Source of the DNA: an uncultured Prevotella sp.
Lineage (GTDB): Bacteria > Bacteroidota > Bacteroidia > Bacteroidales > Bacteroidaceae
Reading direction: 5' to 3'
Length of the DNA stretch: 64,000 nucleotides
Assembly (NCBI GenBank): GCA_944319915.1
Contig: CALUEY010000006.1
Span: forward strand, 1 to 64,000
In this document: one piece after another, positions 33,988 to 42,570 of the stretch
Layout of the letters: each line of letters begins with the position of its first letter
Numbering within the stretch: the first letter of the stretch is position 1
Made by a program: the position numbers and the translations under genes
Notes under the pieces: generated by a model
The model's input: the letters and a program-made list of their open reading frames with translations, nothing else
Told to the model about the DNA's origin: nothing
The model's database searches: none

Positions 33988-34998
33988 ATGAAACTCAACA
34001 TGAAAGAAACGCTCGACAGGATACTCAACCACGAGGAGCTTACGCGCAACGAGACCAAAGGCATACTGATAGGCATAACGCGCTCCGAGTATACAGCGGA
34101 GCAAATAACCGCCCTGCTCACGGGCCTGCAGATGCGAGGCATCACAGTCGACGAGCTGCTCGGCTTCCGCGACGGCATATTGGAGACGGGCATCCCCGTG
34201 CCGCTCGACTGCGACCGGTATATCGACGTAGTGGGAACGGGCGGCGACCGCAAGAACACGTTCAACATATCTACCACGGCCTGCTTCGTAATAGCCGGGG
34301 CAGGCTACAAGGTGGCCAAGCACGGCAACTACGCCGCCACGAGCACCAGCGGAGCGTCGAACGTCATGGCACGCCACGGCATACGCTTCACCGACGACAT
34401 AGCCAAGCTAAACCGCAGCCTCAACGAATGCGGCATTGTTTACCTGCACGCGCAGCTCTTTGCGCGCGCAATGAAGTTCGTGGGGCCTATACGCAAGGCG
34501 CTCAGCTTCCCCACCTGCTTCAACCTGCTCGGCCCCATCGTAAACCCCGCCAAGCCTCAGTGCCAACTGCTCGGCGTGGCCAACCTCGACCAGATGCGAC
34601 TATATAATAATGTGTATAGGCGCATAGGCATAGACTTCGGCATCGTGAACAGCCTCGACGGCTACGACGAAATATCGCTCACTGGCGACTTCAAGGTGAC
34701 AACGAACAATTATGAGCGCGTGTTCGCGCCCGAAGACCTTGGCCTTGGCCACGCCAAGCCCGAGGAACTGCAGGCTGGCGCCACCGAGGAAGAAGCCGCC
34801 GAGATATTCGACCGCGTGCTGCGCAACGAGGCCCTGCCAGCCCAAAAGGAGATAGTGCTGGCCAACGCGGCCTTCGGCATACAGGTGCTGGAGCGCGGAG
34901 GCAAGGACATAGAGGAGTGCATAGCCATTGCCCGCGAATCGATAGACAGCGGGCGGGCATTGCAAACATTCAGGAAATTCGCAGAACTCAATTCATGA
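33988..34998 (+). CDS. trpD: Anthranilate phosphoribosyltransferase
   Basis: 336 residues with VVGTGGDRKNTFNIST (PRPP-binding glycine loop), KHGNYAATSTSGASNVM and the RKALSFPTCFNLLGPIVNP block. It joins anthranilate to PRPP. The start at 33988 gives MKLNMKETLDRILNHEELTR. It follows element C by about 150 bp and is 7 nt upstream of trpC. Confidence 0.95.
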   Translation: MKLNMKETLDRILNHEELTRNETKGILIGITRSEYTAEQITALLTGLQMRGITVDELLGFRDGILETGIPVPLDCDRYIDVVGTGGDRKNTFNISTTACFVIAGAGYKVAKHGNYAATSTSGASNVMARHGIRFTDDIAKLNRSLNECGIVYLHAQLFARAMKFVGPIRKALSFPTCFNLLGPIVNPAKPQCQLLGVANLDQMRLYNNVYRRIGIDFGIVNSLDGYDEISLTGDFKVTTNNYERVFAPEDLGLGHAKPEELQAGATEEEAAEIFDRVLRNEALPAQKEIVLANAAFGIQVLERGGKDIEECIAIARESIDSGRALQTFRKFAELNS

Positions 34999-35005
34999 CA
35001 CACTG

Positions 35006-35818
35006 ATGAAAGACATACTCGAAGAGATAGTGGCCCACAAGCGCCGCGAGATAGAGGCGCGCAAGGCAACGCTGACCGAAAGCAGGCTGCGCGCCGCCGT
35101 TGAGCGCGAGTGCCACGACACTCCCCCGTCCATGGCGCAGGCACTGGCCCACTCGGCCACGGGGATAATAGCCGAGTTCAAGCGCAAGTCGCCCTCAAGG
35201 GGATGGATAAAGGCCGACGCTGACCCGGCGACGGTGCCGCTTGACTACCAAAAGCACGGGGCGGCGGCCATAAGCATACTGACCGACCGCCACTTCTTCG
35301 GCGGCGCAGACGAGTTCGTAACCATAGCAAGGCGCTCGGGGGTTACGCTGCCTATACTCTACAAGAACTTCGTGATAGACGCCTACCAGCTCCTCGAAGC
35401 GCGCATCTGCGGCGCATCTGCGGCACTGCTCATAGCGGCGTGCCTCAGCAAGGCCGAATGCGCAAGCCTCATCGGGCAGGCTCACTCGCTCGGCATGGAG
35501 GTACTGCTGGAAATGCACGCAGAGAGCGAGCTTGAATACGCCACGCTCGGGCCTGATATGTGCGGGATAAACAACCGCAACCTCGGCACTTTTGAGACAT
35601 CCACCGACAACTCCTTCCGCCTGGCCGCACTGCTGCCCGACGACGCCATCAAGGTGAGCGAGAGCGGCATATCGTCGCCTGCCACCGTGGCGGGGCTGCG
35701 CCGCGCTGGCTTCAGCGGCTTCCTCATAGGCGAGAGCTTCATGAAAAGCGGCGAGCCGGGGGCTGCCCTTGGCCACTTCATCAACGGCATGGTCAACCCA
35801 AAAGAAGCTGAGCCATGA
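35006..35818 (+). CDS. trpC: Indole-3-glycerol-phosphate synthase
   Basis: 270 residues, TIM barrel. EFKRKSPSRGWI contains the catalytic Lys, ILTDRHFFGGADEF and LPILYKNFVIDAYQL follow, and GINNRNLGTFETS with VSESGISSPA close the active site. It decarboxylates and closes the ring of CdRP to indole-glycerol phosphate. Not fused to trpF; its stop overlaps the trpF start by four bases. Confidence 0.95.
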   Translation: MKDILEEIVAHKRREIEARKATLTESRLRAAVERECHDTPPSMAQALAHSATGIIAEFKRKSPSRGWIKADADPATVPLDYQKHGAAAISILTDRHFFGGADEFVTIARRSGVTLPILYKNFVIDAYQLLEARICGASAALLIAACLSKAECASLIGQAHSLGMEVLLEMHAESELEYATLGPDMCGINNRNLGTFETSTDNSFRLAALLPDDAIKVSESGISSPATVAGLRRAGFSGFLIGESFMKSGEPGAALGHFINGMVNPKEAEP

Positions 35819-36498
35819 TAATAAAGGTATGCGGGATGACCCAGCCAGCCAACATAGTCGAAGCGGCTGAGGCCGGGGCCGACTGGATAGGGCTTGTGTT
35901 TTACCCCCGCTCACCGCGCTATGTCTGCAAGGAGACGGCCGTGGCGGGCCTCACGCCATGCCGCGCAAACCTGCCAAGCATGGCCGCCGGGGTGGAAATG
36001 GCCGGCGTGTTCGTAGACGCAACGCCGCGATACATCGCAGCGCAGGTGGCCAGGTTCGGCCTCGACATCGTGCAGCTGCACGGCAACGAGCCTCCCGCCA
36101 TGCTGCGCCAGCTGCGCCGCCTGCTCGATGGAGCCGCCAAGCCGGGCATCAAGATAGTAAAGGCTGTAAGCATAAGCAGCGGCGACGACATGGCCCGCAG
36201 CGCCAACTACGCTGACAGCGCCGACCTCCTGCTCTTCGACACGCGCTGCAAGGGCGTGGGCGGCAGCGGGAGGCAGTTCGACTGGGCAGTCCTTGACTCC
36301 TACCAAGGCCCCCTGCCATTCATCCTCAGCGGAGGCATAGGCCCCGGCGACGCAGAGGGCGTGGCTGCCATATCCCACCCCAAGCTGGCCGGGGTAGACC
36401 TCAACTCGCGCTTCGAGACTGACCCCGGCATAAAAGACATAGCCCTCGTAAGGCATTTCATAACGCGCCTGCGGGAACTTACACAAACACAAAACTGA
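35815..36498 (+). CDS. trpF: Phosphoribosylanthranilate isomerase
   Basis: 227 residues. IIKVCGMTQPANIVEA carries the catalytic Cys; DIVQLHGNE and LLFDTRCKGVGGSGRQFDW provide the acid and the phosphate loop; FILSGGIGPGDAEGV completes the barrel. It isomerises PRA to CdRP. Start overlaps trpC (ATGA). Confidence 0.95.
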   Translation: MIIKVCGMTQPANIVEAAEAGADWIGLVFYPRSPRYVCKETAVAGLTPCRANLPSMAAGVEMAGVFVDATPRYIAAQVARFGLDIVQLHGNEPPAMLRQLRRLLDGAAKPGIKIVKAVSISSGDDMARSANYADSADLLLFDTRCKGVGGSGRQFDWAVLDSYQGPLPFILSGGIGPGDAEGVAAISHPKLAGVDLNSRFETDPGIKDIALVRHFITRLRELTQTQN

Positions 36499-36522
36499 CA
36501 CAAGAAACCAAAACTCAACGAC

Positions 36523-37299
36523 ATGAACAAGATAAACCAATTGTTCTGCAACGCGGGCGACAGGAAGTTGCTCTCGCTGTACTTCTGCGCCGGCTGCCCC
36601 ACGGCAGAAGGCACTGCCGACACGCTCAGGGCCATGCAACGGCGCGGCATCGACATGGTGGAAGTGGGAATACCCTTCAGCGACCCAATGGCCGATGGTC
36701 CGGTGATACAGGACGCAGCCACCAAGGCCATCAGGAACGGAATGACACTGAGCAGGATTTTCGGCCAACTGAAAGCGGTGAAGGACGAAATCACAATGCC
36801 GCTGCTGCTCATGGGCTACCTGAACCCCATACTGCAATACGGCATCGAGCGTTTCTGCAGCAGCTGCGCCGACTGCGGCGTGGCAGGGGCCATAATACCA
36901 GACCTGCCGTTCAAAGACTACATGGAAACGGTAAAGCCCGTGGCCGACCGCTACGACGTGCGCATAATAATGCTCATCACGCCTGAAACGAGCGACGAGC
37001 GAATACGGTTCATAGACGAGCACACCAACGGATTCATATACATGGTGTCGTCGGCCGCCACCACGGGAGCGCAGGAATCTTTCGACGAGAAGAAACAGCA
37101 ATACTTCCGCCGCGTCAACGGCATGGGGCTGCGCAACCCGCGCATGATAGGCTTCGGCATTTCAAACCGCCAGACCCTCATGAGCGCCCAAGCCAACGCT
37201 GCGGGCGCAATCATAGGCAGCAAGTTCGTGAGCCTGCTGAACGAAAGCCATGGCGCCGACGAAGCACTCGACAAGCTATTCGACGCACTGAGCCAATGA
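36523..37299 (+). CDS. trpA: Tryptophan synthase alpha chain
   Basis: 258 residues. The catalytic E47 and D58 are in MVEVGIPFSDPMADGPVIQ; PDLPFKDYMETVKPV and FIYMVSSAATTGAQ follow. It cleaves indole-glycerol phosphate and passes indole to TrpB, although the two genes are at opposite ends of the operon. A long terminator follows. Confidence 0.95.
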   Translation: MNKINQLFCNAGDRKLLSLYFCAGCPTAEGTADTLRAMQRRGIDMVEVGIPFSDPMADGPVIQDAATKAIRNGMTLSRIFGQLKAVKDEITMPLLLMGYLNPILQYGIERFCSSCADCGVAGAIIPDLPFKDYMETVKPVADRYDVRIIMLITPETSDERIRFIDEHTNGFIYMVSSAATTGAQESFDEKKQQYFRRVNGMGLRNPRMIGFGISNRQTLMSAQANAAGAIIGSKFVSLLNESHGADEALDKLFDALSQ

Positions 37300-37363
37300 C
37301 AACCAGCCCACCGCACGACGCCCCTGAAACAGAGGCTAAAAGCAGGCAAAAAGCCAACGCCCA

Positions 37364-37425
37364 AAAGCCCGGTTGGAGGGGTAAAATCGTATTGGCACAC
37401 GATTTTGCACCCTCAACCGGGCTTT
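37364..37425 (+). terminator. Terminator of the trp operon
   Basis: AAAGCCCGGTTG pairs with CAACCGGGCTTT, continuing inward through AGGG/CCCT and AAAATCGT/ACGATTTT around an 8-nt loop; an unusually long stem (more than 20 bp with small interruptions). Only three T follow. Confidence 0.8.
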
Positions 37426-37505
37426 AAAAACGATAATCCCCCGCCCAGAATGATTTATCCGAAAAATCAAAGACAGCATCCGGCCTCAATACAAAAAACA
37501 TTTCG

Positions 37506-37513
37506 TAACTTTG
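37506..37513 (+). promoter_or_regulatory. -7 element upstream of the pectinase leader
   Basis: TAACTTTG, followed by about 190 nt of leader before ATG 37711. No clear TTTG 19-21 bp upstream, which may mean activator dependence. Confidence 0.5.
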
Positions 37514-37583
37514 CAAACGGAACATAACCAAGACTAAAAGTACCAACCTATTTTACCATAGAAATCTACATAAGGCATTAAGA

Positions 37584-37703
37584 ATGTTAGTGATAAAGGG
37601 TAATAGAAGCATTCCCTCATTGTTTAGTAGTAATGTTGCAGACCGCGTCTGTGAAGATGCGGCCTGCCTTTTATACAAAAAGAAGATACAAAAACCTTTA
37701 TAA
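37584..37703 (+). CDS. Possible 39-residue leader ORF overlapping a terminator hairpin
   Basis: ATG 37584 to TAA 37701-37703, ending 7 nt before the pectinase start codon. The peptide begins MLVIKGNRSIPSLFSSNVAD and has two Cys and a basic tail (LLYKKKIQKPL). The terminator hairpin 37638-37667 lies wholly within it, so translation of this ORF would disrupt the hairpin. No homologue is recognised; it may be fortuitous. Confidence 0.35.
   Translation: MLVIKGNRSIPSLFSSNVADRVCEDAACLLYKKKIQKPL
37638..37674 (+). terminator. Intrinsic terminator in the leader of the three-domain pectinase
   Basis: GCAGACCGCGTCT, loop GTGA, AGATGCGGCCTGC (37638-37667): 12 pairs with one mismatch and one G-T pair, then CTTTTATA. 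It lies 40 nt before the start codon in the same orientation, so it must be bypassed for expression: an attenuator, or the end of a short transcript started at the -7 box 37506-37513. Confidence 0.65.
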
Positions 37704-37710
37704 ACAATTT

Positions 37711-40700
37711 ATGAAATACTTAAAGTTATTGCTCTTATGCCTGCTGTTCCCGGTGGCCATGATGGCCGATGGCTGGGACACCCAGTACAAGCAAATAGAG
37801 AAGAGCATCAGGCAACCGAAATTTGCCGACCGAGATTTCCTGGTAACCAAGTACGGCGCAAACCCCAAGGCGTCGGCCGCCGACAACCAGAAAGCCATCA
37901 ACAAGGCCATCGCCGCCTGCAACAAAGCGGGCGGCGGGCGCGTAGTCGTGCCTGCCGGTACGTACACCACAGGCGCCATCACGCTCCTGAGCAACGTCAA
38001 CCTGGAGGTGGAGAAGGGCGCAACGCTGCTCTTCGCCTTCGAGCCTGAGCTTTACCCCATCGTGCCTACGCGCTGGGAAGGCCTCGACTGCTGGAACCTC
38101 TCGCCATGCATCTATGCCTACAAGGCCACCGACGTGGCCATCACCGGCGAAGGAACAATCGACGGCGGAGGCACCAACGAAACGTGGTGGAAGTGGTGCG
38201 GTGCCGCTCACTATGGTTGGAAAGAGGGCATGATAAGCCAGCGCAACGGCAGCCGCGCCCGCCTCTTGAAGATGGCGGAGGACGGAGTTCCCATGGACGA
38301 ACGCCGCTTCGGCCCGGAAGACGGCCTGCGCCCGCAGCTCATAAACTTCAACCAGTGCGACGGCATCCTCATAGAAAACGTAACGCTGCTGCGCTCACCG
38401 TTCTGGGTAATCCACCCGCTGCTCTCGAAGAACATCACGGTGCGCGGCGTACACATCAACAACGACGGCCCCAACGGCGACGGGTGCGACCCTGAGTCGT
38501 GCGACGGGGTGCTCATAGAGAACTGCTTCTTCAACACCGGCGACGACTGCATTGCCATAAAGAGCGGGCGCAACAACGATGGCCGCCTATGGGAACGCCC
38601 CAGCCAGAACATCATCGTGCGCAACTGCGAGATGCAGAACGGCCACGGCGGCGTGGTGATAGGCAGCGAGATCTCCGGCGGCTGCCGCAACGTGTTCGCC
38701 GAGAACAACCGCATGGACAGCCCTAACCTCGACCGCGTAATCCGCATCAAGACCAACACGTGCCGCGGCGGCGTGATCGAGAACATCTACGCCCGCAACA
38801 TCACCGTGGGCCAATGCGGAGAGTCGGTGCTCAAGATAAACCTCGACTACGAGCACAACGAGATTTGCTGCCGCGGATACCTGCCCACGGTGCGCAACAT
38901 CAACCTTGAGAACGTCACCTGCCAGAAGAGCAAGTACGGCGTGCAAATCATCGCGCTGGACACGTGCGTGAACGTTTACGACATCAATGTGAAAGACTGC
39001 AAGTTCAACGGGGTGGCAGAAGGCAACACCATCAAGGGCCTGACGCGCAACGTCAACTTCGACAACCTTTATATAAACGGCGGCCTTGCGCTGCAGCAAA
39101 AGCCATACAAGCACTACAGCCAGTGGATGACGGCATCCGAGATGAAGCGCGTGCCTAAGTCATACCTGCTCGATTTCTCCAAGAAACCCAAGTGGAGCTA
39201 CGTAATGGGCATAGAGCTTGAGGCAATGCTCGACACGTACCTGAAGTACGGAGGCGAGGAAATAAAGGACTACTGCAAGCTCTACACCGACACGATGATC
39301 AACGAAAAGGGCGAAATACGCGGCTACAAGCTCAAGGACTACAACCTCGACAACATCCGCACGGGCCACTTCGTCACACGTATGTATGAGCTTTACCCCG
39401 AGAAGAAGAACCTCAAGGCCATCAAGACGCTCATGAAGCAGATGGAAGACCAGCCCCGCACCAACGAGGGCGTTTACTGGCACAAGGCCATCTACGCCTA
39501 CCAGGTGTGGCTCGACGGCATCTTCATGGGCCTGCCATTCCGCGTAATGACGGCCAAGATGCTTTACAACGACAAGAAAGCCGAGAAGATTTACGACGAT
39601 GCCGTTGACCAGCTGAAGAAGACTTACGAGCGCACGCTCGACCCGAAGACAGAGCTCAACCGCCACGCATGGGACGAAACGCGCGAGATGTTCTGGGCCG
39701 ACAAGACCACAGGCTTGTCGCAGCACTGCTGGGGGCGCGCCCAGGGATGGTACACCATGGCTCTCGTAGAAATCTTGGAAGCACTGCCCGAGAACTACAG
39801 CCGCCGCTCCGAGGTCATCGACCTGCTCCGCAAGGACCTCGACGCAGTGATCAAGTGGCAAGACAAGAAGACCGGCGTGTGGTACCAGGTGATGGACAGC
39901 CCCAAGCGCGAAGGCAACTACCTTGAGGCCACCTGCTCGTCGATGTTTGCCTACTCCATGCTGAAGGCCTACCGCAAGGGCTGGCTCGGCGCGAAATACC
40001 GCGACGCCGGAATACGCGCTTACCGCGGCATAATAAACAACTTCATAAAGGTCAACCCCGACAGCACCATCTCGCTGACCAACTGCTGCGCAGTGGCCGG
40101 ACTCGGCCCGGGCACCAGCCCAACAATAGCCAAGTACGTGAAGAAGCCTAACCTGCGCCGCGACGGCTCGTACCAGTACTACCTCACGGAGCCTGTGCGC
40201 GACAACGATGCCAAGGGAGTAGGCCCATTCATCTGGGCTTCGCTTGAGATGGAGGCCTTAGGCTATAACACCGACAATTCCACAACCACCATCGACCGCC
40301 AGGCCGTAGTAACCCGCAACAACCCAATCGTTACCAAGGCCGACCCGCTGGCATCGCTCTCCGTGGGCAACGGGCATATAGCAGCCACGGTAGACGTCAC
40401 GGGCTTGCAGAGCTACCCGTCATTCTATGAAAACGGAGTGCCTCTCACCACGATGTCGGACTGGGGCTGGCACTCGTTCAAAAACGCCAAGGGCGTGACC
40501 CAAAGCGAGACAGAGAAAGCCTTTGACCTTGGCCACGGCCACAAGGAGGTTTATGCAGTGGAGTTCAAGACGGCAGGCCGCAACAAGGACGCCACCGACT
40601 ATTTCCGCGTTAACCCGCACCGTCTGAACCTCGGCCTCATTGGCCTGGAACTGAAAGACAAGGCCGGCAAGAAGATAGAGCTGGCCCAGCTGAGCGGCAT

Positions 40701-42450
40701 ACGCCAGGAGCTGGCACTTTGGGATGGCACCGTGAACTCCAAGTTCACTGCCGACAGCACCGCCGTGGAGGTATCCACATCGTGCTACCAGAACAAGGAC
40801 GCCATCTTCTCGCGCATAAAGACCCCCATGCTCAAGGATGGCCGCGCCGCCGTAACGTTCTCGTTCGCCTACCCCACCGGCAAGCACGCTGACGCCGCAG
40901 CAGACTGGACGAAGCCCGAACTGCACAAGTCGGTGCTCACGTCTACGGGCAAGAACAGCGCAACGATAGAGCGCACGATAGATGATACAAAGTATTACGT
41001 AACCCTCGAATGGGAAGGCAACGCCACCATCAAGGAGACCGCTCCCCACCGCTTCACCCTCTCCACCACCGACGACGTGCTCACATTCTGCGCCGAATAC
41101 AGCGAGAAGCCGGCCAAGAAGGCAGCCAACGCCTACTCATACGACCAGGCCATAAAGGCGGTGATGAAGAGCTGGCCCCGCTTCTGGAACGGCGGCGCAA
41201 TGGTAGACTTCTCCGGCTGCACCGACCCGAGGGCCAAGGAGCTGGAGCGCCGCGTGATCCTCTCGCAGTACCTCACGCAAATCAACTGCGCCAACACCAC
41301 AGCACCGCAGGAGACTGGCCTCACCTACAACTCGTGGTTCGGGCGCCCGCACCTTGAGATGACATGGTGGCACATGACCGACTTCGCCCTCTGGAACAGG
41401 CCGAAGACCGTTGCCACGGTGCTCGACTGGTACAACGACGTGGCCTACCCCGTAGCCAAGGAGATAGCCAAGCGCCAAGGCTTCAAGGGCGCACGCTGGA
41501 TGAAGATGACCGACCCTTGGGCAGGCGAGGCCCCGTCGAACACTGGCTCGTTCCTCACATGGCAGCAGCCGCACTACATCTACCTCGCCGAGGAGATGTA
41601 CCGTGCCAACCCCTCGAAGTCGACGCTTAAGAAATACGGCGAGCAAGTGGAGGCAACGGCCCTCTTCATGGCCGACTGGGCCAAGGCTTGCGCCCCCAAC
41701 GGCGGCGAGATAAAGCTCTTCGGGCAGACCGCCATGCAGGAGTCGATGTCAAAGGACTTCTCTTACCACCACCCCTTCGAGCAGGCTTATTGGGTATATG
41801 GCCTAAGCGTTGCCCAGCAGTGGCGCGAGCGCCAGGGCATGGAGCGCAACGCCGAGTGGGACTACATCATCAGCCGCATGGCCCCGCTGGCCGAGAACGG
41901 CGACATCTACGCAGCCGGTGTGCCTCTGGCCGAGTTCGACTCTAACGCCAAGTCGGCCGAGTTCGACCCCTTCGTGGCTGCCGAGCAGGCCGGCCGCAAG
42001 CAGATTTCGGCTGAGGACTTCGCCTTGAAGTCGCGCAGCGACCACCCCGCAGTGCTCGGAGCCTGCGGCCTGCTGCCCTACTACCCTGCCCTCTACGACA
42101 AGGCCAAGATGGAGAAGACGCTCGACTGGGTGATGCAGAACTGGAACTGGGCCACCACTTGGGGCTGGGACTACGGCATGATAGCCATGTGCGCCGCCCG
42201 CCTCGGCAAGGCCGAGACAGCTCTCGAGGCACTGCTCATCGACAAGGGCAAGAACACTTACCTCGTGAGCGGCCACAACTTCCAGGAACCCAAGCGCCTG
42301 CGCCTCTACCTGCCCGGCAACGGCTCATTGCTCACCGCCGTGGCCATGATGTGCGCCGGCTGGGATGGATGCCTTGAGCCGAGCAACCCCGGCTTCCCCA
42401 AGAACGGCAAGTGGAACGTGCGCTGGGAGGGTCTGCAGCGGATGCAATAA
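37711..42450 (+). CDS. Three-domain pectinase: GH28 polygalacturonase, GH105 unsaturated galacturonyl hydrolase, (alpha/alpha)6 GH-like domain
   Basis: 1579 residues from ATG 37711 (MKYLKLLLLCLLFPVAMMAD, signal peptide). Domain 1 (about 20-460) is GH28 with all motifs: NGDG (D257), GDD (D278, D279), GHGG (H312) and RIK (R345-K347). Domain 2 (about 490-865) is GH105 with WLDGIFMG (D602) and RHAWDE (D655). Domain 3 (about 875-1579) opens SLSVGNGHIAATVDVTGLQS and continues to an (alpha/alpha)6-type part (FLTWQQPHYIYLAEEMY, NWNWATTWGWDYGM), similar to uncharacterised GH65/GH95-like proteins. The first two would cut homogalacturonan or rhamnogalacturonan and remove the terminal unsaturated sugar; the third activity is unknown. 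Confidence 0.85.
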   Translation: MKYLKLLLLCLLFPVAMMADGWDTQYKQIEKSIRQPKFADRDFLVTKYGANPKASAADNQKAINKAIAACNKAGGGRVVVPAGTYTTGAITLLSNVNLEVEKGATLLFAFEPELYPIVPTRWEGLDCWNLSPCIYAYKATDVAITGEGTIDGGGTNETWWKWCGAAHYGWKEGMISQRNGSRARLLKMAEDGVPMDERRFGPEDGLRPQLINFNQCDGILIENVTLLRSPFWVIHPLLSKNITVRGVHINNDGPNGDGCDPESCDGVLIENCFFNTGDDCIAIKSGRNNDGRLWERPSQNIIVRNCEMQNGHGGVVIGSEISGGCRNVFAENNRMDSPNLDRVIRIKTNTCRGGVIENIYARNITVGQCGESVLKINLDYEHNEICCRGYLPTVRNINLENVTCQKSKYGVQIIALDTCVNVYDINVKDCKFNGVAEGNTIKGLTRNVNFDNLYINGGLALQQKPYKHYSQWMTASEMKRVPKSYLLDFSKKPKWSYVMGIELEAMLDTYLKYGGEEIKDYCKLYTDTMINEKGEIRGYKLKDYNLDNIRTGHFVTRMYELYPEKKNLKAIKTLMKQMEDQPRTNEGVYWHKAIYAYQVWLDGIFMGLPFRVMTAKMLYNDKKAEKIYDDAVDQLKKTYERTLDPKTELNRHAWDETREMFWADKTTGLSQHCWGRAQGWYTMALVEILEALPENYSRRSEVIDLLRKDLDAVIKWQDKKTGVWYQVMDSPKREGNYLEATCSSMFAYSMLKAYRKGWLGAKYRDAGIRAYRGIINNFIKVNPDSTISLTNCCAVAGLGPGTSPTIAKYVKKPNLRRDGSYQYYLTEPVRDNDAKGVGPFIWASLEMEALGYNTDNSTTTIDRQAVVTRNNPIVTKADPLASLSVGNGHIAATVDVTGLQSYPSFYENGVPLTTMSDWGWHSFKNAKGVTQSETEKAFDLGHGHKEVYAVEFKTAGRNKDATDYFRVNPHRLNLGLIGLELKDKAGKKIELAQLSGIRQELALWDGTVNSKFTADSTAVEVSTSCYQNKDAIFSRIKTPMLKDGRAAVTFSFAYPTGKHADAAADWTKPELHKSVLTSTGKNSATIERTIDDTKYYVTLEWEGNATIKETAPHRFTLSTTDDVLTFCAEYSEKPAKKAANAYSYDQAIKAVMKSWPRFWNGGAMVDFSGCTDPRAKELERRVILSQYLTQINCANTTAPQETGLTYNSWFGRPHLEMTWWHMTDFALWNRPKTVATVLDWYNDVAYPVAKEIAKRQGFKGARWMKMTDPWAGEAPSNTGSFLTWQQPHYIYLAEEMYRANPSKSTLKKYGEQVEATALFMADWAKACAPNGGEIKLFGQTAMQESMSKDFSYHHPFEQAYWVYGLSVAQQWRERQGMERNAEWDYIISRMAPLAENGDIYAAGVPLAEFDSNAKSAEFDPFVAAEQAGRKQISAEDFALKSRSDHPAVLGACGLLPYYPALYDKAKMEKTLDWVMQNWNWATTWGWDYGMIAMCAARLGKAETALEALLIDKGKNTYLVSGHNFQEPKRLRLYLPGNGSLLTAVAMMCAGWDGCLEPSNPGFPKNGKWNVRWEGLQRMQ

Positions 42451-42466
42451 GCAACAAGTATCATAC

Positions 42467-42514
42467 AAAACGCCCTGCTAACAGTCACGCAAAGACTGTG
42501 GCGGGGCGTTTTTT
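42467..42514 (+). terminator. Terminator of the three-domain pectinase gene
   Basis: AACGCCCTGC and ACAGTC pair with GACTGT and GGCGGGGCGTT across a 7-nt loop, followed by a run of six T. A -7-like TAATTTTG at 42531-42538 directly downstream may start the next transcript. Confidence 0.8.
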
Positions 42515-42570
42515 GATATACGATATCTATTAATTTTGAATAGCTACTTAACTATAAAACCCATAGCATT

